Positions 47,701-58,940 of a DNA stretch of 64,000 nucleotides are shown piece after piece (the stretch's first letter is position 1; every line of letters begins with the position of its first letter). Origin of the DNA: Casuarina equisetifolia (lineage: Eukaryota > Streptophyta > Magnoliopsida > Fagales > Casuarinaceae); assembly GCA_028551475.1 (NCBI GenBank), contig CM052358.1, positions 4,838,501 to 4,902,500 of the forward strand. Direction: 5' to 3'. A program made the position numbers and the translations under genes. The notes beneath the pieces were generated by a model. The model was not told the origin of the DNA, did not search any database, and worked only from the letters and a program-made list of their open reading frames with translations.

Positions 47701-47801
47701 AATAAGAACCTTTTGAATTTGATAGCTTTTAGTAAATAGGTGGTGTAGAATATTAGGTTATTAGACTAGTTGATTAATATATACTTTGGTTGTATATTAG
47801 G

Positions 47802-47803
<2 letters not shown>

Positions 47804-47842
<39 letters not shown>

Positions 47843-47906
47843 GTTATTATTATTATTATTATTGTTATTATTATTATTATTATTATTATTGTTATTATTA
47901 TTATTA

Positions 47907-47946
<40 letters not shown>
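47804..47946. repeat. Long (TTA)n microsatellite with GTT interruptions
   Basis: About 47 triplets with five or so TTG/GTT interruptions. The matching tract in copy 1 has about 20 pure triplets. Open frames of poly-Tyr and poly-Leu here are artefacts of the repeat. Confidence 0.95.
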
Positions 47947-47948
<2 letters not shown>

Positions 47949-49196
47949 GTAGAAAAAGTTCAACCTTACTAAAATTTCAAAGAAGCAAAACAAAACAAGG
48001 AAGCATTTTAACTTGGAAGTAGATAAATAAATCACAATCATGAAGGGTTTGTATGCAAATGCTAATAGAAAATATTCAAAAGCAAGACATCATAGTAAAA
48101 AGTTGGAAGAACTTGGCGTTGGCCTCGAAGTTATATCTATGACAAAATCGATGGCAACTCTATGAAAAAATTGATGGCTTAATTGTGGTAAATTAAGCAT
48201 ACATTTTCACATATTAACCATGACAATGTCTAGTAAAAGCCAACTACTGCTAAAGAGGAATACAATACCCCATGATTTAGGCTGCAAACTAGTAAGTATC
48301 CTTTAGGACCATTCAGTAAGATGTTGGGGTCTTCAAGGACCATAAGGGTAGAAATAATATATCAATGATGAAATTTCAGCATCAGGACCATTCTTAGTCT
48401 GATTCACCCAAGAAGAATAAGGTTTCAACTAAGATTTTTCCAAAAAATCCAGCATTTGGTCCCCTTGCTCAGCTTCATATCCAAATGCTAAGAAGAATGG
48501 TGCGCATAGAACTACAGATCTTTCCAACTCATTTGCTATGTACTATTTGATTTCCAAAACAAAACCAGATTTTCATGGGAGACCTTCCTAAAGATAATAC
48601 TGCAAGAATTCACATCATTCCCAAAGCTTTAACGATTTGATTCAAGTCCAATATGCACACATCAAAGTATAACCGAAGAATCCAAAAAGAAAATGAACTC
48701 ACGTCCTTTGGAGCACTAGAGAGGTATGAAATGCTCAGTTCCCCAAGAAAAATTTCCTTATCAAAGATGAAATTTCAGCATCAGGACCATTCTTAGTCTG
48801 ATTCACCCAAGAAGAATAAGGTTTCAACTAAGATTTTTCCAAAAAATCCAGCATTTGGTCCTCTTGCTCAGCTTCATATCCAAATGCTAAGAAGAATGGT
48901 GCGCATAGAACTACAGATCTTTCCAACTCATTTGCTATGTACTATTTGATTTCCAAAACAAAACCAGATTTTCATGGGAGACCTTCCTAAAGATAATATT
49001 GCAAGAATTCACATCATTCCTAAAGCTTTAACGATTTGATTCAAGTCCAATATGCACACATCAAAGTATAACCGAAGAATCCAAAAAGAAAATGAACTCA
49101 CGTCCTTTGGAGCACTAGAGAGGTATGAAATGCTCAGTTCCCTAGGAAAAATTTCCTTATCTTCGGCCACCACCGTTCTGGCACAAGCGGTTGACA
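47947..49196 (-). pseudogene. Thioesterase intron 2 / exon 2 fragments with 399-base tandem duplication
   Basis: Copy of thioesterase intron 2 and part of exon 2, reading on the minus strand. A segment of 399 bases is repeated head to tail (starts at 48367 and 48766, word GATGAAATTTCAGCATC). Exon 2 pieces lie at 48713-48762 and 49102-49196; the second keeps ACARTVVAEDKEI and ISYLSSAP. The fragment ends where the retrotransposon LTR starts at 49200. Confidence 0.82.
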
Positions 49197-50183
49197 TAAT
49201 GTTCGGTGAAATTTAGATGCAAGTGAATATATCGAACAAGTAATATAATAATAAAAAAAGTATCGTCCCACGAAGATTGATGAATACTAAACTAATTAAG
49301 TACTAGTGATGAATTAATCCTAAAATTTATCTAGCAAATCAAAGTATTGTTGATGATGAATTAAAATTTAAAATTTCTAAAACGAAAACTCAAGACTAAT
49401 TAAAATTGAATTCAAATAAGAAAAATTAAGATGAGAAACATGTTAGAGCTCCTGATTTCATCATAACTACTAGATATGAATTTTCATAATTTATGCTTAC
49501 AAGAATAATAATACTTATATGATGGCAGAATTTTCTAATTTATTTACTATCCTATGTCTAGGTATAGTAAACCTATTTAGTTTATTAATTCACTATATCT
49601 CTATATGTGAATTAAAATAAACAAAATGCATTAAGATCTGTGAACATTCCTAGTTTATAATAAATCTTTCGATCATCTTATCACCAAAAGTCACACAAAT
49701 AACATGGTATATGTCTATCCACATTTAATTCATGATTATATATTATAAGAAATAATTACATATTATTACCTCTTAATCTGAAACATACACATCAAATCAT
49801 TCAAGTGGTGGTCAATTACTTAAAAGCATTAAACATAATAATATATAACTCACATAAATAAAATATCTTGTAAAACATAGAAACTTATAAAATTTACATC
49901 ATTATAATTAGGCTACATCTTCGCTCTAACAAAAGAATTTTAAAACATACTGAAATAACAAACTAAAGCAATAGTAGAAATTAAGCAAAATATCTTAAAT
50001 AAAAAGAACATAAAAGTTGTTACCACACTATCTTCTTTTTAAGAATTTTTTACAGAATTCCTACAAATTAAACCAACATCAAGAATGGCATGAAATAAAG
50101 ATAAGCTGTCGCGCCTCTTCTTTTTTTTTTTCTTTTCTTTTTCATCCCTTGGTCTTGGTTCCGATGGCACCTTTTTCTTCCTA

Positions 50184-51853
50184 TTTTTCTCTTTTCTCTC
50201 TCCTGTGCTGCGCCTCTTAGCCAACTACCTGCAAGCCATTATGGGACGATTCGGTTAGGCTCGAGGCAACTTTCGTAGGGAGGTTGGTCATTAAATAAAG
50301 AGCACACACAAACAACCATCTGAATATACATCTTTATTGAACCAGAGAATCATCCAAGTTACAAGCAAGCTAAGCAACCAGCTACAAGCAACTAGACAAG
50401 ACTCGGTGTGACCAACTTAGATAGAGATCTATACAACAGGGTCATTTTTAGATAGGTCGTAGCGGAAATACTTGGTAACGTAAAATATATAATATCTACA
50501 TACTAAATTACAAAACAAGGCACCACCCAAGTGGATGGCCCATTACAGGGAAAAACACCAGTAACAGACGAGCTGCATCCTTGGTCGTCTGGGTACCACG
50601 GCCCGTACTTCCAGTCCGGAACAATCTCCCCCACCTAAATCCGGCGACGCCCTCGTCGCTGTGCAGGCCCCGAGGGTGAGGTTCATCGAGCGTTGTCCTT
50701 GGCTCGCCTGACCCCAACGACTTCCGACTCGTACTTCCGGCCGAACTTCAATCTTCACCGCAAGTCTTCAGTCTTCAGGTGGCGGCGCTCCTGCCGCATC
50801 TAGATACTCATCTATTAGGTTTCTGAATTGCCATAAGTCCTCCTCGTTCTGCCAAGAAATGGTTGTGTCAGGTCTGCCCTTCCACTTCACTCGAAATTGC
50901 CTCTTCGGTATGGATCGCTTCTTGCGGAAGATGCGGTCCCCTACAATCTTTTCCACCTCTCCATCGAATGACACCAGCATAGCAGGAGGGGCCCGCTTAG
51001 ACTGGTTCCTCTGAGGTTCCACCTTGTCGGCATGGAACGGCTTCAGCATACTGACGTGGAAAACTGGGTAAATTCTAAGTGTGGCTGGGAGGAGTAGCCG
51101 GTAAGCCACCTTCCCAACCTTCGCCATAATCTCAAACGGTCCGACATACTTTCTCACCAAGCCCTCATGGAGAGGTCGGTAAGCCTTGTACTGGTAGGGT
51201 AGAAATTTTACTAGAACTTGATCTCCAATGTTGTAGGCAGCTGGCCTCCGCTTTACATCGGCCCACCTCTTCATTCTTTTGACTGCCTTATTTATGTATG
51301 ACTTCGCTAGATCGGCGTTTCTACTCCAAGATCTCGCGATCTCGTGTGCACTGTAACACTGCTTGGACGCTTTGGCCTCTATGGTCGGCGGGGTCAACGG
51401 CTGTTGCCCTGTGACCAACTCAAAAGGGCTCTTGTTAGTCGACTCACTCGTCTGTAGGTTGTAGGAGAATTGAGCCGCATCCAAGAATTTCACCCAATTC
51501 TTCTGGTTCTCCCCAACAAAGTGCCTCAAGTATAACTCCACTAAGCTGTTGACCCTCTCTGTCTGCCCATCGGTTTGTGGATGAAAGGCCGTGGAGAACC
51601 TAAGTTCCGAACCCAAAAGCCCAAATAGTTCCTTCCAGAGCCGACTAGTGAACCGAGGATCACGGTCACTCACGATATTCCGGGGAAGTCCCCAGTATTT
51701 CACCACATGTTTAAAGAAAAGCCGAGCCGCCACTTCTGCGGTACACTCCATAGGAGCCGGTATAAAAGTTCCATACTTGGACAGACGATCTACCACCACA
51801 AGGATCGAGCAATTCACGTTTTTCTCTTTTCTCTCTCCTGTGCTGCGCCTCTT
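50184..51853 (-). mobile_element. Nested chromovirus fragment between 35-base direct repeats
   Basis: Between two perfect 35-base copies of an LTR sequence (50184-50218 and 51819-51853) lies the 3' part of a different Ty3/gypsy element: integrase, chromodomain, purine tract (ATCTCCCCCACC on plus, near 50624) and a presumed 3' LTR (about 50230-50623). The 5' LTR, gag, protease and reverse transcriptase are missing. A 5-base duplication would be expected for normal insertion, so repair-type joining is more likely. Confidence 0.8.
50768..51817 (-). pseudogene. Chromovirus integrase with chromodomain (5'-truncated)
   Basis: Integrases insert retrotransposon cDNA. This 349-codon open frame starts inside the catalytic core: VDRLSKYGTFIP, IVSDRDPRFTS with the second catalytic Asp, then FHPQTDGQTERVN with the catalytic Glu context. 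A C-terminal DNA-binding part (GDQVLVKFLPYQ, YVGPFEI, LRIYPVFHVSMLKPF) and a chromodomain (KRQFRVKWKG, ISWQNEEDLWQF) follow. The first catalytic Asp and the zinc finger are upstream of the break. The frame is free of stops over the retained part, which suggests a fairly recent copy. Confidence 0.92.
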
Positions 51854-52201
51854 CCTAATTCACGTTTTCCGCTCTTTATGCTGTCTTGGGAGGCGTGCCC
51901 TAAGATTCTCCCTTACAATCCACGCCTCTCTCTTCTCCTTTTACTTTTTTATCCTTATTGCCGTTTTGCTTCTCTTTTACATGTTTCCTTCTCTTCTTTT
52001 CTTGTTTTTTTCTTCTTCTTTTATTCCTCAAGTGCCTTGCTTTTTTTCTTCATGTTCCCTTTGCTTTTCATCTCTTTTGGGGCTTGCTACATAAACAATA
52101 AAGATTTGAATAAATATATAAAAAATCAAATATTATCTCACAAAATTATATTATTTATATCCTAAAATAATCAAAATAACTCTATAAAAATAAAGTTATC
52201 A

Positions 52202-54048
52202 AGACCCTCAAACTTGACATTTTGCTAGTCCTCGAGCAAAAGTACAAGATAATATATGTTTTTGACAAAACTCCTTCTTGAAATTCACTCAAAATTTCTC
52301 AACTTAACAATTCGAAGAAAAAATATAGTTTTCATTCAAACACAACAATTGTTCATAAGATAAGGTAGACTCTTAACCATGTTGACCATGTTCGTGTGTG
52401 TGAGTGTGAGTCCTTATCTTTTTAGCTATATGCACTGCAAATAGATCCACATTAATATGCAATCTCTTAAAATCTTTAACCAAACCTTATAGGTTTGCTT
52501 TTCATTTCTCTCTCCACTAATGTAGGCCAATCATCTAACTAAGAATCAATAGGACTTTTATAAGCTTATAATGTAAAGTTGGGCTAAGGGTAAGATAAAA
52601 GTCATTTAGGCTAAATTCATTCATGAACACATTGCCTTCTAGGATATAATTTGAGCTTTTGTCACTTTATTTTTTTTGGCGAATGATCTTTCTATCATCA
52701 CTTCTCTCATTCCTTCTCATTCATTTCTTCTCAAAAATACTTGATTTCACTTGGATTTTTAACACTCACAAAAGCCACAATCATGCTTGCATTAATAAAG
52801 CAAGTAAAAGTACTAGAAATGCAACCACCATAATTTTATCTTTTCAATAGTATTCAATTGCTATGCTTTGTAGCCTATTTCATAAAATTGAGTGGCTTGA
52901 ATCAAATAAAGAATGATAACATGTTCTCATTCTTAAGAAAGTAATGTACTTCATTCTTTCATTCTTTCATTCTTTTTTTTTTTCTGCATTCACAAAAGCA
53001 ATATATTATGATACATAATCATTGCAATCAACTTTTTCCTATATAACATCCTTCCCCTTGACTTCTCTTCACTCAAATAGACTTATATCCTAAAAATCAA
53101 CATGTTTAAAGGTGTGGGACGAAAAGATAATTTGTCAAAGGCTTAAAGGTATATATATATGGGTATCAAAATAAAAAAAATGGATATGAATCAAGGCTCA
53201 GCGAGGTGACTGGTAATAAATAAATGAAGTTGGCTTGAAAGGCTCAAACGATCCAAAGAATGACCTAAATCATTTTCTCAATTAGATGCAGCCTAGGATT
53301 TCACCTCAAGAGGAAATCAAGCAAATTCTAAGATCCAAGGGAAATCTAAGATAATTGCATACTTCACATGAATGTTCTCTAGAGCACGAATGAAAGACAT
53401 TTAGTATTCAATAATTTGATCAACATAATCAGAATCACACTTAACTCACATAACAATTGCAGGTTTGAACAGAATCTACATCTTCCTAAGAATCGCTAAT
53501 AATTCAAAACAAAGGATTTAATCATGACATGAGAAAAAAAATTCAATTAGATTTAGCAAGAAAAAATTTATTTTCCCACCCCCAAACTTGAATGAAGCAT
53601 TGTCCTTAATGCAAAAAGAAAAGAAAGTAATAATAAAGAAGGAATAAGGAAACTCCCCTGATTGTAGGTTGTGTCAATGTAGAGTTGTGAGGAAAATATG
53701 GTAACGAACTTCTAACAAAAAACTAAAATGATAATGCTTGGGTTGCCTCCCAAGAAGCGCTTGCTTTATAGTTTTCAGCCAAACTATCCAGGATGTTGTT
53801 ACTCAAGTAGGATGAAACTGCAATAGTTTAGGAGACAACTTGTGTTGTAAAACGGTTGAACACTCTTCAGCTAACTTCACTGTCTCATATACTTTTAGCT
53901 TCCTTTTATTTTCCAGTATCTCTTTCAAAAATTATTTACAACTGGGTATTTGAACTGGAACATCTACAAAAGGAATGTTAATGTGTAGTTTTGAAGATAT
54001 ATCAAGGAATTTCAAAAATTTCTTATCTCTTTCATGTTGCTAGAATCT
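52202..54048. other. Non-coding interior of the Athila-type element
   Basis: No pol domain is found. The minus strand carries words often seen near the 3' end of Athila/Tat elements, such as GGGTTGCCTCCCAAGAAGCG (in plus orientation near 53738). A short (TA)n run is at 53150. Confidence 0.6.
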
Positions 54049-55313
54049 CTAGGGAAATGGAGCTAGAGGTATAAAAGGCATAGGATTTTCTGGAAATAGT
54101 TTGCTCTTGGATGTCTTTTTGGGTTGTATGCTGACATTCTTATTTGTTTCATTGAAAATGGCTTTGTCAGCATCATTTTTTCCCACTTGGTTGCCACTTA
54201 TTAGGGTTATTGCCTCTACAGTATTTGTAGGACTTTTCTCCATATTGCTAGGCAAGGGACCCTCCTCTATCTTTGAGATCATATTGATTGATTGACTTAT
54301 CTGCACCTCCAAATTTCTGATTGAAGTTTCTTATCTTTGGAATCTCTCTTCATTGTTTTGCATCATCTTGTTAATCATGTCCTCCAAGTTAGGCTTTATC
54401 TCTTCGGTTTGCTTAAATGTTGGTGGCAATCTCATATTGTTTGGGTTACTCCATGAAAAAGTTTGATGGTTGTGCCATCCTACTGTACATTCCATCCTCA
54501 CATGTCCTCCACCACAAAATTCACATGCTTTGCTTTAAATTCTCACAACTGGAGTATTTAGGTTTTCTATCTTCTCATTGAGCACTTCCAATTGTGCGCA
54601 CATTGTTGTGAGATATCTACTTCATGGACTTCACTTGCTTGATGCATTGGTAGTCTCTCAGTAGACCATTGATAGCTATTGGCTAACATTTCCTCCAAAA
54701 GGTTATATGCCTCTTCTGCTGTTTTGTTGTGCAAAGCCCCTCCTGCAGCTACATCCATTATAAAATGAAGATTTGTATTAGACTCATCATAAAAAGTTTG
54801 TACTTGTAACCATATGGGTAGTCCATGATGTGGACATCTCCTCAAAAGTTTCTTAAATCTTTTCCAAACTTCATACAATAATTCATTATCCATATGCACA
54901 AAAGTGAAAATCTCATTACGCATTTTTGCAGATTTCACAAAAGGAAAGAATTTACCAAGAAACTTCTGAGCCAAATTATCCCATGTAGTAATTGATCCTG
55001 CAGGAATAGAAGAGAGCCAATTTTTAGCCTTATCTCTAAGAGAAAATGGAAATAGGTTTAACTTGATAGCATCATTTGTGACTCCATCATATCTAATCAT
55101 ATTACAAAATTCAAAGAAGGCTTCAATGTGAGCATTTAGATCCTTGTTTGGTAGCCCACTAAATTGCATGGAGTTTTGAAGCATACGGATAAGAATTGGC
55201 TTGATCTCAAAGTGATTTGCTTGATTTGCAGGCCTAATGCTTAATGTGGCATTCCAAAATGTTGGTGCAACATAATCTTTTACAAGTCTACATGTACCAT
55301 CATATCTCTCCAT
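54049..55313 (-). pseudogene. Athila-type gag, frame-broken
   Basis: Gag forms the retrotransposon particle. A 248-codon open part (55313-54567) has the Athila/Tat gag pattern: EAFFEFCNMIRYDGVTND, LFPFSLRDKAKNWL, ITTWDNLAQKFLGKFFP, RCPHHGLPIWLQVQTFY and AAGGALHNKTAEEAYNLLEEM. A zinc-knuckle CX2CX3HX4C motif (54487-54525) and the PLPSNMEKSP block (within 54312-54049) follow in other frames, so at least one frameshift or stop separates them. Confidence 0.88.
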
Positions 55314-55540
55314 CTTTGTTGCTTAATCTTTTTACAATAGCAACTTAACAAAGATTTTTTTTTTAAGAAAAAAATAAAGCAAAATAAAAATTAAAAAAAT
55401 GATTTTTTTCCTTTTTTTTTCAAGAATTAAAGAAAACGATTATTTTTTTAAAAAAATGATTTTTTCTTAAAAGAAAATAAAAGCAAGATTAAACCTAAAA
55501 ATTATTCGATATTAATATTAATCAACAGTAAAACAACCAA

Positions 55541-55558
55541 TCCCCAGCAACGACGCCA
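55541..55558 (-). other. Primer-binding site of the Athila-type element
   Basis: Six bases inside the 5' LTR edge. The minus strand reads TGGCGTCGTTGCTGGGGA, close to the complement of the 3' end of plant tRNA-Asp. Confidence 0.75.
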
Positions 55559-56025
55559 AAAACTTGTTCGGTGAAATTTAGATGCAAGTGAACATGTCGA
55601 ACAAGTAATATAATGATAAGAAAAGTATTGTCCCACAAAGATTGGTGAATAATAAACTAATTAAGTACTAATGATGAATTAATCCTAAAATTTATCTAGC
55701 AAATCAAAGTATTGTTGATAATGAATTAAAATTTAAAATTTCTAAAACAAAAACTCAAGAGTAATTAAAATTGAATTCAAGTAGGAAAAATCAAGATGAG
55801 AAACATGTTAGAGCTTCCAATTTTACCATAACTACCATATATGAATTTTCATAATTTATGCTTACAAGAATGATAATACTTATGTGATAGTAGAATTTCC
55901 TAATTTATTTACTATTCTATGTCTAGGTATAGTAAACCTATTTAGTTTATTAATTCACTATATCTCTATATGTGAATTAAAATAAACAAAATGCATTAAG
56001 ATTTATAAACATTCATGGTTTACAA

Positions 56026-56192
56026 TTGTTGGTTGCGCAATTAATTTTCTGATCGTAAATCTATATGTTATTATTATTATTGTTATTTTTTTTTTGCTAT
56101 TGTTCTTTTGATTTCTTAATTTTTATTTTTATTTTTTTACTCCTATCTCTCTTAATTTTTTATTTTTTTTATTTTTTATTGTCGCTATGTTT
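56026..56192 (-). mobile_element. Fragment of inverted-repeat element interior at a block junction
   Basis: The reverse complement matches about 17075-17290 (words GGTTGCGCA and TTTTCTGATCGTAAATCTAT, then a TTA-rich tract, then ACTCCTATCTCTC). It joins the broken 5' LTR to cpFtsY downstream DNA. Confidence 0.75.
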
Positions 56193-57301
56193 TGATGGTG
56201 AAATCTGCATCCTTTCAGTTGTTTTATGTTAACTTGAATATTTGTGTTCTTATTGAGGTAAGTAGGTACCCAGCTTCCATCAAACAAATGCTTTTCTTCT
56301 TTTCTCCACATGTATTAAAATTGGTCTTGTGAGCTTGAACCTAAACCTCCCTGAATTAGATCCCACCATCCACATATAGGATGTCACCTTTAGTGGTCAC
56401 AATTCCCCCATAGAGTTTTGGAATTCTTTCTCATTAAAATTTGATTACTGCCTATCTAACACCTGTATATTGGTTTAGAAATCCAATAAATAGTGCAATA
56501 TAAATTTGCCTTCTCCTTCGAAGGATTTTGACTCAACAGATGTTCTTAGTAGTTAGGTGAAACACAACGAACCTATAAAATTACCAAAAGTAAGGACATT
56601 AACATTGAGGTTTTGTTAAAGGGTTGCAAGAACATACTTACTCAAATGACGATGGGAAGTAGAGAAATAGCTCTATTTGAGACTACACCCACTTTCCTGC
56701 TTCTATGGTTGACAATGATGATAATTGCGTGAAGGAGAGAATCCCTAATCAATCGTTAGAGTCGCTTTGCTTGTTTCTTTTCTTACTTTTGGTTTTTGTT
56801 TTATTTCTTGTGTGCTTATGTTCTGCCATAACATGAGCATCTTGTTTAACTCATTTATTTCGATGTGAAATAGCTAAAATGGTGGTACCATAGATGAAGT
56901 GAAACTCGTGTAGAGCATTGTTTATGTACGGTGCGAATGATATGCATTTATTTTTAATGTTAAGAGTAATGGTTTTAGGAGTGCCAATCGGGTGAATTTT
57001 GTGGTTTAACACCTATTTGTACCATCGGTGGTTTTCAAAACAAAATAGCCAGTAAGTGCTGCATAAACACCGGTACATGAAGTTTTCCTTAAGCAACTAT
57101 CAGATAAACCAATGATGTAATGGTGCTGGAGCTGAGCTCACTATTGTGCGGTAAGAAATCATGAAATGATAGGAAAGATCCCTTTGGCTAAACATCAAGA
57201 TATCATTATAATCATTTTCTTTCTCTTCACAATAAAACTTAAGAAAATTATATAGATTCCAATGGATTTCATAGGCATTAAAAAGTGGAGATATAAACAC
57301 T
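56193..57301. repeat. Copied cpFtsY-thioesterase intergenic DNA, copy 2
   Basis: Colinear with about 26265-27237 and with 7140-8193. It does not include any cpFtsY exon: the copy starts downstream of the stop codon. Confidence 0.8.
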
Positions 57302-58358
57302 TCATAGCCTAGTAATGGGCATGTTGAAGAAGGTAGCATGAGCTGTGTAGACTAATTGCCCTTTTTTTCTTGAGCTTGAACTCCAATGCCACTAAAGTCA
57401 AATTTCTTCTGCTCCTCACTACAAAGGCATCGACTATCACCTTTGCCTGTATGCAGAAAAAGTTCAAACTTACTGAAATTTCGAAGAAGCAAAACAAAAC
57501 AAGAAAGCATTTTAACTTGGAAGCAGCTAAATAAATCACAATCATGAAAGGTTCGTATGCAGATGCTAATAGAAAACATTCAAAAGCAAGACATCATAGT
57601 CAAAAGTTGGAAGAACTTGGCGTTGGCTTCGAAGTTATCTCTATGACAAAATTGGTGGCATCTCTATGAAAAAATCGATGGTTTAATCACGGTAAATTAA
57701 GTAAACATTTTCACATATTAAACCATGACAATGCCTAGTAAGAGCCAACCTCTGCTAAAGAGGAATACAATACCCCATGATTTAGGCTGCAAACTAGTAA
57801 GCATCCTTTAGGACCATAAGGGTAGAAATAATATATGAATGACGAAATTTCAGCATTAGGATCATTCTTAGTCTGATTCACCCAATAAGAATGAGGTTTC
57901 AACTAAGATTTTTCCAAAAAATCCAGTATTTGGTCCTCTTGCTTAGCTTCATATCCAAATGCTAAGAAGAATGGTGCACATAGAACTACAGAGGTAGCAA
58001 AGGACATGCAAATTGCAGAACCCGAAAACAAATTTAAAAAAGCACCCATCCATTAACTTTTGAAGTATAAATCTTTCCAACTCATTTGCTATGTGCTATT
58101 TGATTTCCAAAACAAACCCAGATTTTTATGGGAGACCTTCTTAAAGATAATACTGCAAGAATTCACATAATTCCTGAAGCTTTAACGATTTGATTCAAGT
58201 CCTGTATGCACACATCAAGGTACAACCGAAGAATCTCACGTCGTTTGGAGCACCAGAGAGGTATGAAATGCTCAGTTCCCCAGGAAAAATTTCCTTATCT
58301 TCAGCCACCACCATTCTGGCACAAGTGGTTGAGACAATCTCAGCAACAACCGCAACAG
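57302..58358 (-). pseudogene. Thioesterase pseudogene fragment (exons 3 and 2), copy 2
   Basis: Exon 3 copy 57302-57446 is one base longer than the parent exon (145 versus 144), so the frame is shifted. Exon 2 copy 58240-58358 stops at the same internal base as the copies in block 1. Exon 1 is absent. Confidence 0.85.
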
Positions 58359-58639
58359 TGATACGGTTTTATTTTTTTAATTAGATTTGCCAGTGACAAG
58401 ATTTAATATCCGCACCCTAATAGAAAATGTACAGATAAAAATGATATTGTGAGTGTTATTAAATATGTCGCGGATCCTCTTTATAGTTTAGTTTTTTGTG
58501 TGATTATTTGAGTTAGATCTGTCAGTGAGAAGGATTTCATGTCTGCACTATTTCTCATAGAAATTTGTATGGATAACTTTAATATTGTGGCAGTGTTGTG
58601 AAGTATCTCGAGTATGCAAATATAATGTTTTCATTTATC

Positions 58640-58940
58640 TGGTGGATTGTTGGATTCTACTGGGTTATTGCTGGTGGCAAAACTTTGACACATGATTCAC
58701 CACAACTTTACCAGTGCGTGCAAAGAAACTTCCTTCGTCTTAAGTTTCTTCCTTAACAACCACTCTGCTTCTCTTTTTATTGCTTATTCTTGGGCCTATT
58801 TTGCAAGCTTTGCATCACATTCCTGGCTTTTCGATGTAGTTTTTGTTGTAATTTGCGTTGCCATTGCATGTCTAGTTGGTATTGCTGTCTGCTGCTGCCT
58901 ACCATGCATAATCACCATCTTATACGTTGTGACAGATTAG
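58640..58940 (+). pseudogene. RING-type E3 ligase fragment, copy 2
   Basis: Same layout as 10739-11038: WWIVGFYWVIAGGKTL ending DSPQLYQ, a gap, then [28 protein letters not shown] and a stop. A one-base insertion changes FLAFD to SWLFD, so this copy is further degraded at that point. Confidence 0.65.

Larger units (their letters stand above)
41465..47730 (+). repeat. Tandem array of four DREB2-like pseudogene units, copy 2
   Basis: Direct copy of 1-5050, with AP2 segments near 42240, 43450, 44640 and 47040. It is split by a 1253-base solo LTR between units 3 and 4. Units correspond one to one with copy 1 by eye, with scattered substitutions and small indels. Confidence 0.88.
49200..52201 (-). 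repeat. 3' LTR of the Athila-type element, with nested insertion
   Basis: Matches 55565-56025 over its first 460 bases and the solo LTR at 45619-46871. Without the nested chromovirus piece (about 1.6 kb) it is near 1.37 kb. Confidence 0.85.
49200..56025 (-). mobile_element. Gag-only Athila-type (Ty3/gypsy) retrotransposon, minus strand
   Basis: The element reads right to left. Its 3' LTR is 49200-52201 (interrupted by a nested insertion) and its 5' LTR is 55565 to about 56025, truncated at its outer end. LTR ends are TGATAAC and ACCGAACA. The primer-binding site (55541-55558) has the TGGCG.CGTTGC.GGGGA form used with tRNA-Asp by Athila/Tat elements. The DNA before the 3' LTR (about 52202-52240) has the family's characteristic GAGGACTAGCAAAA and purine tract. 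The 3.4-kb interior holds gag and no protease, reverse transcriptase or integrase. It is therefore non-autonomous, either by deletion or as a TR-GAG-type element. Confidence 0.88.

Noticed and set aside
47770-47972. Open frames of poly-Tyr and poly-Leu
   Set aside because: They are direct translations of the TTA microsatellite and have no flanking gene structure.
51591-52165. Plus-strand frames of 167 and 152 codons
   Set aside because: They are antisense to the integrase fragment and run across the 35-base junction into LTR sequence.
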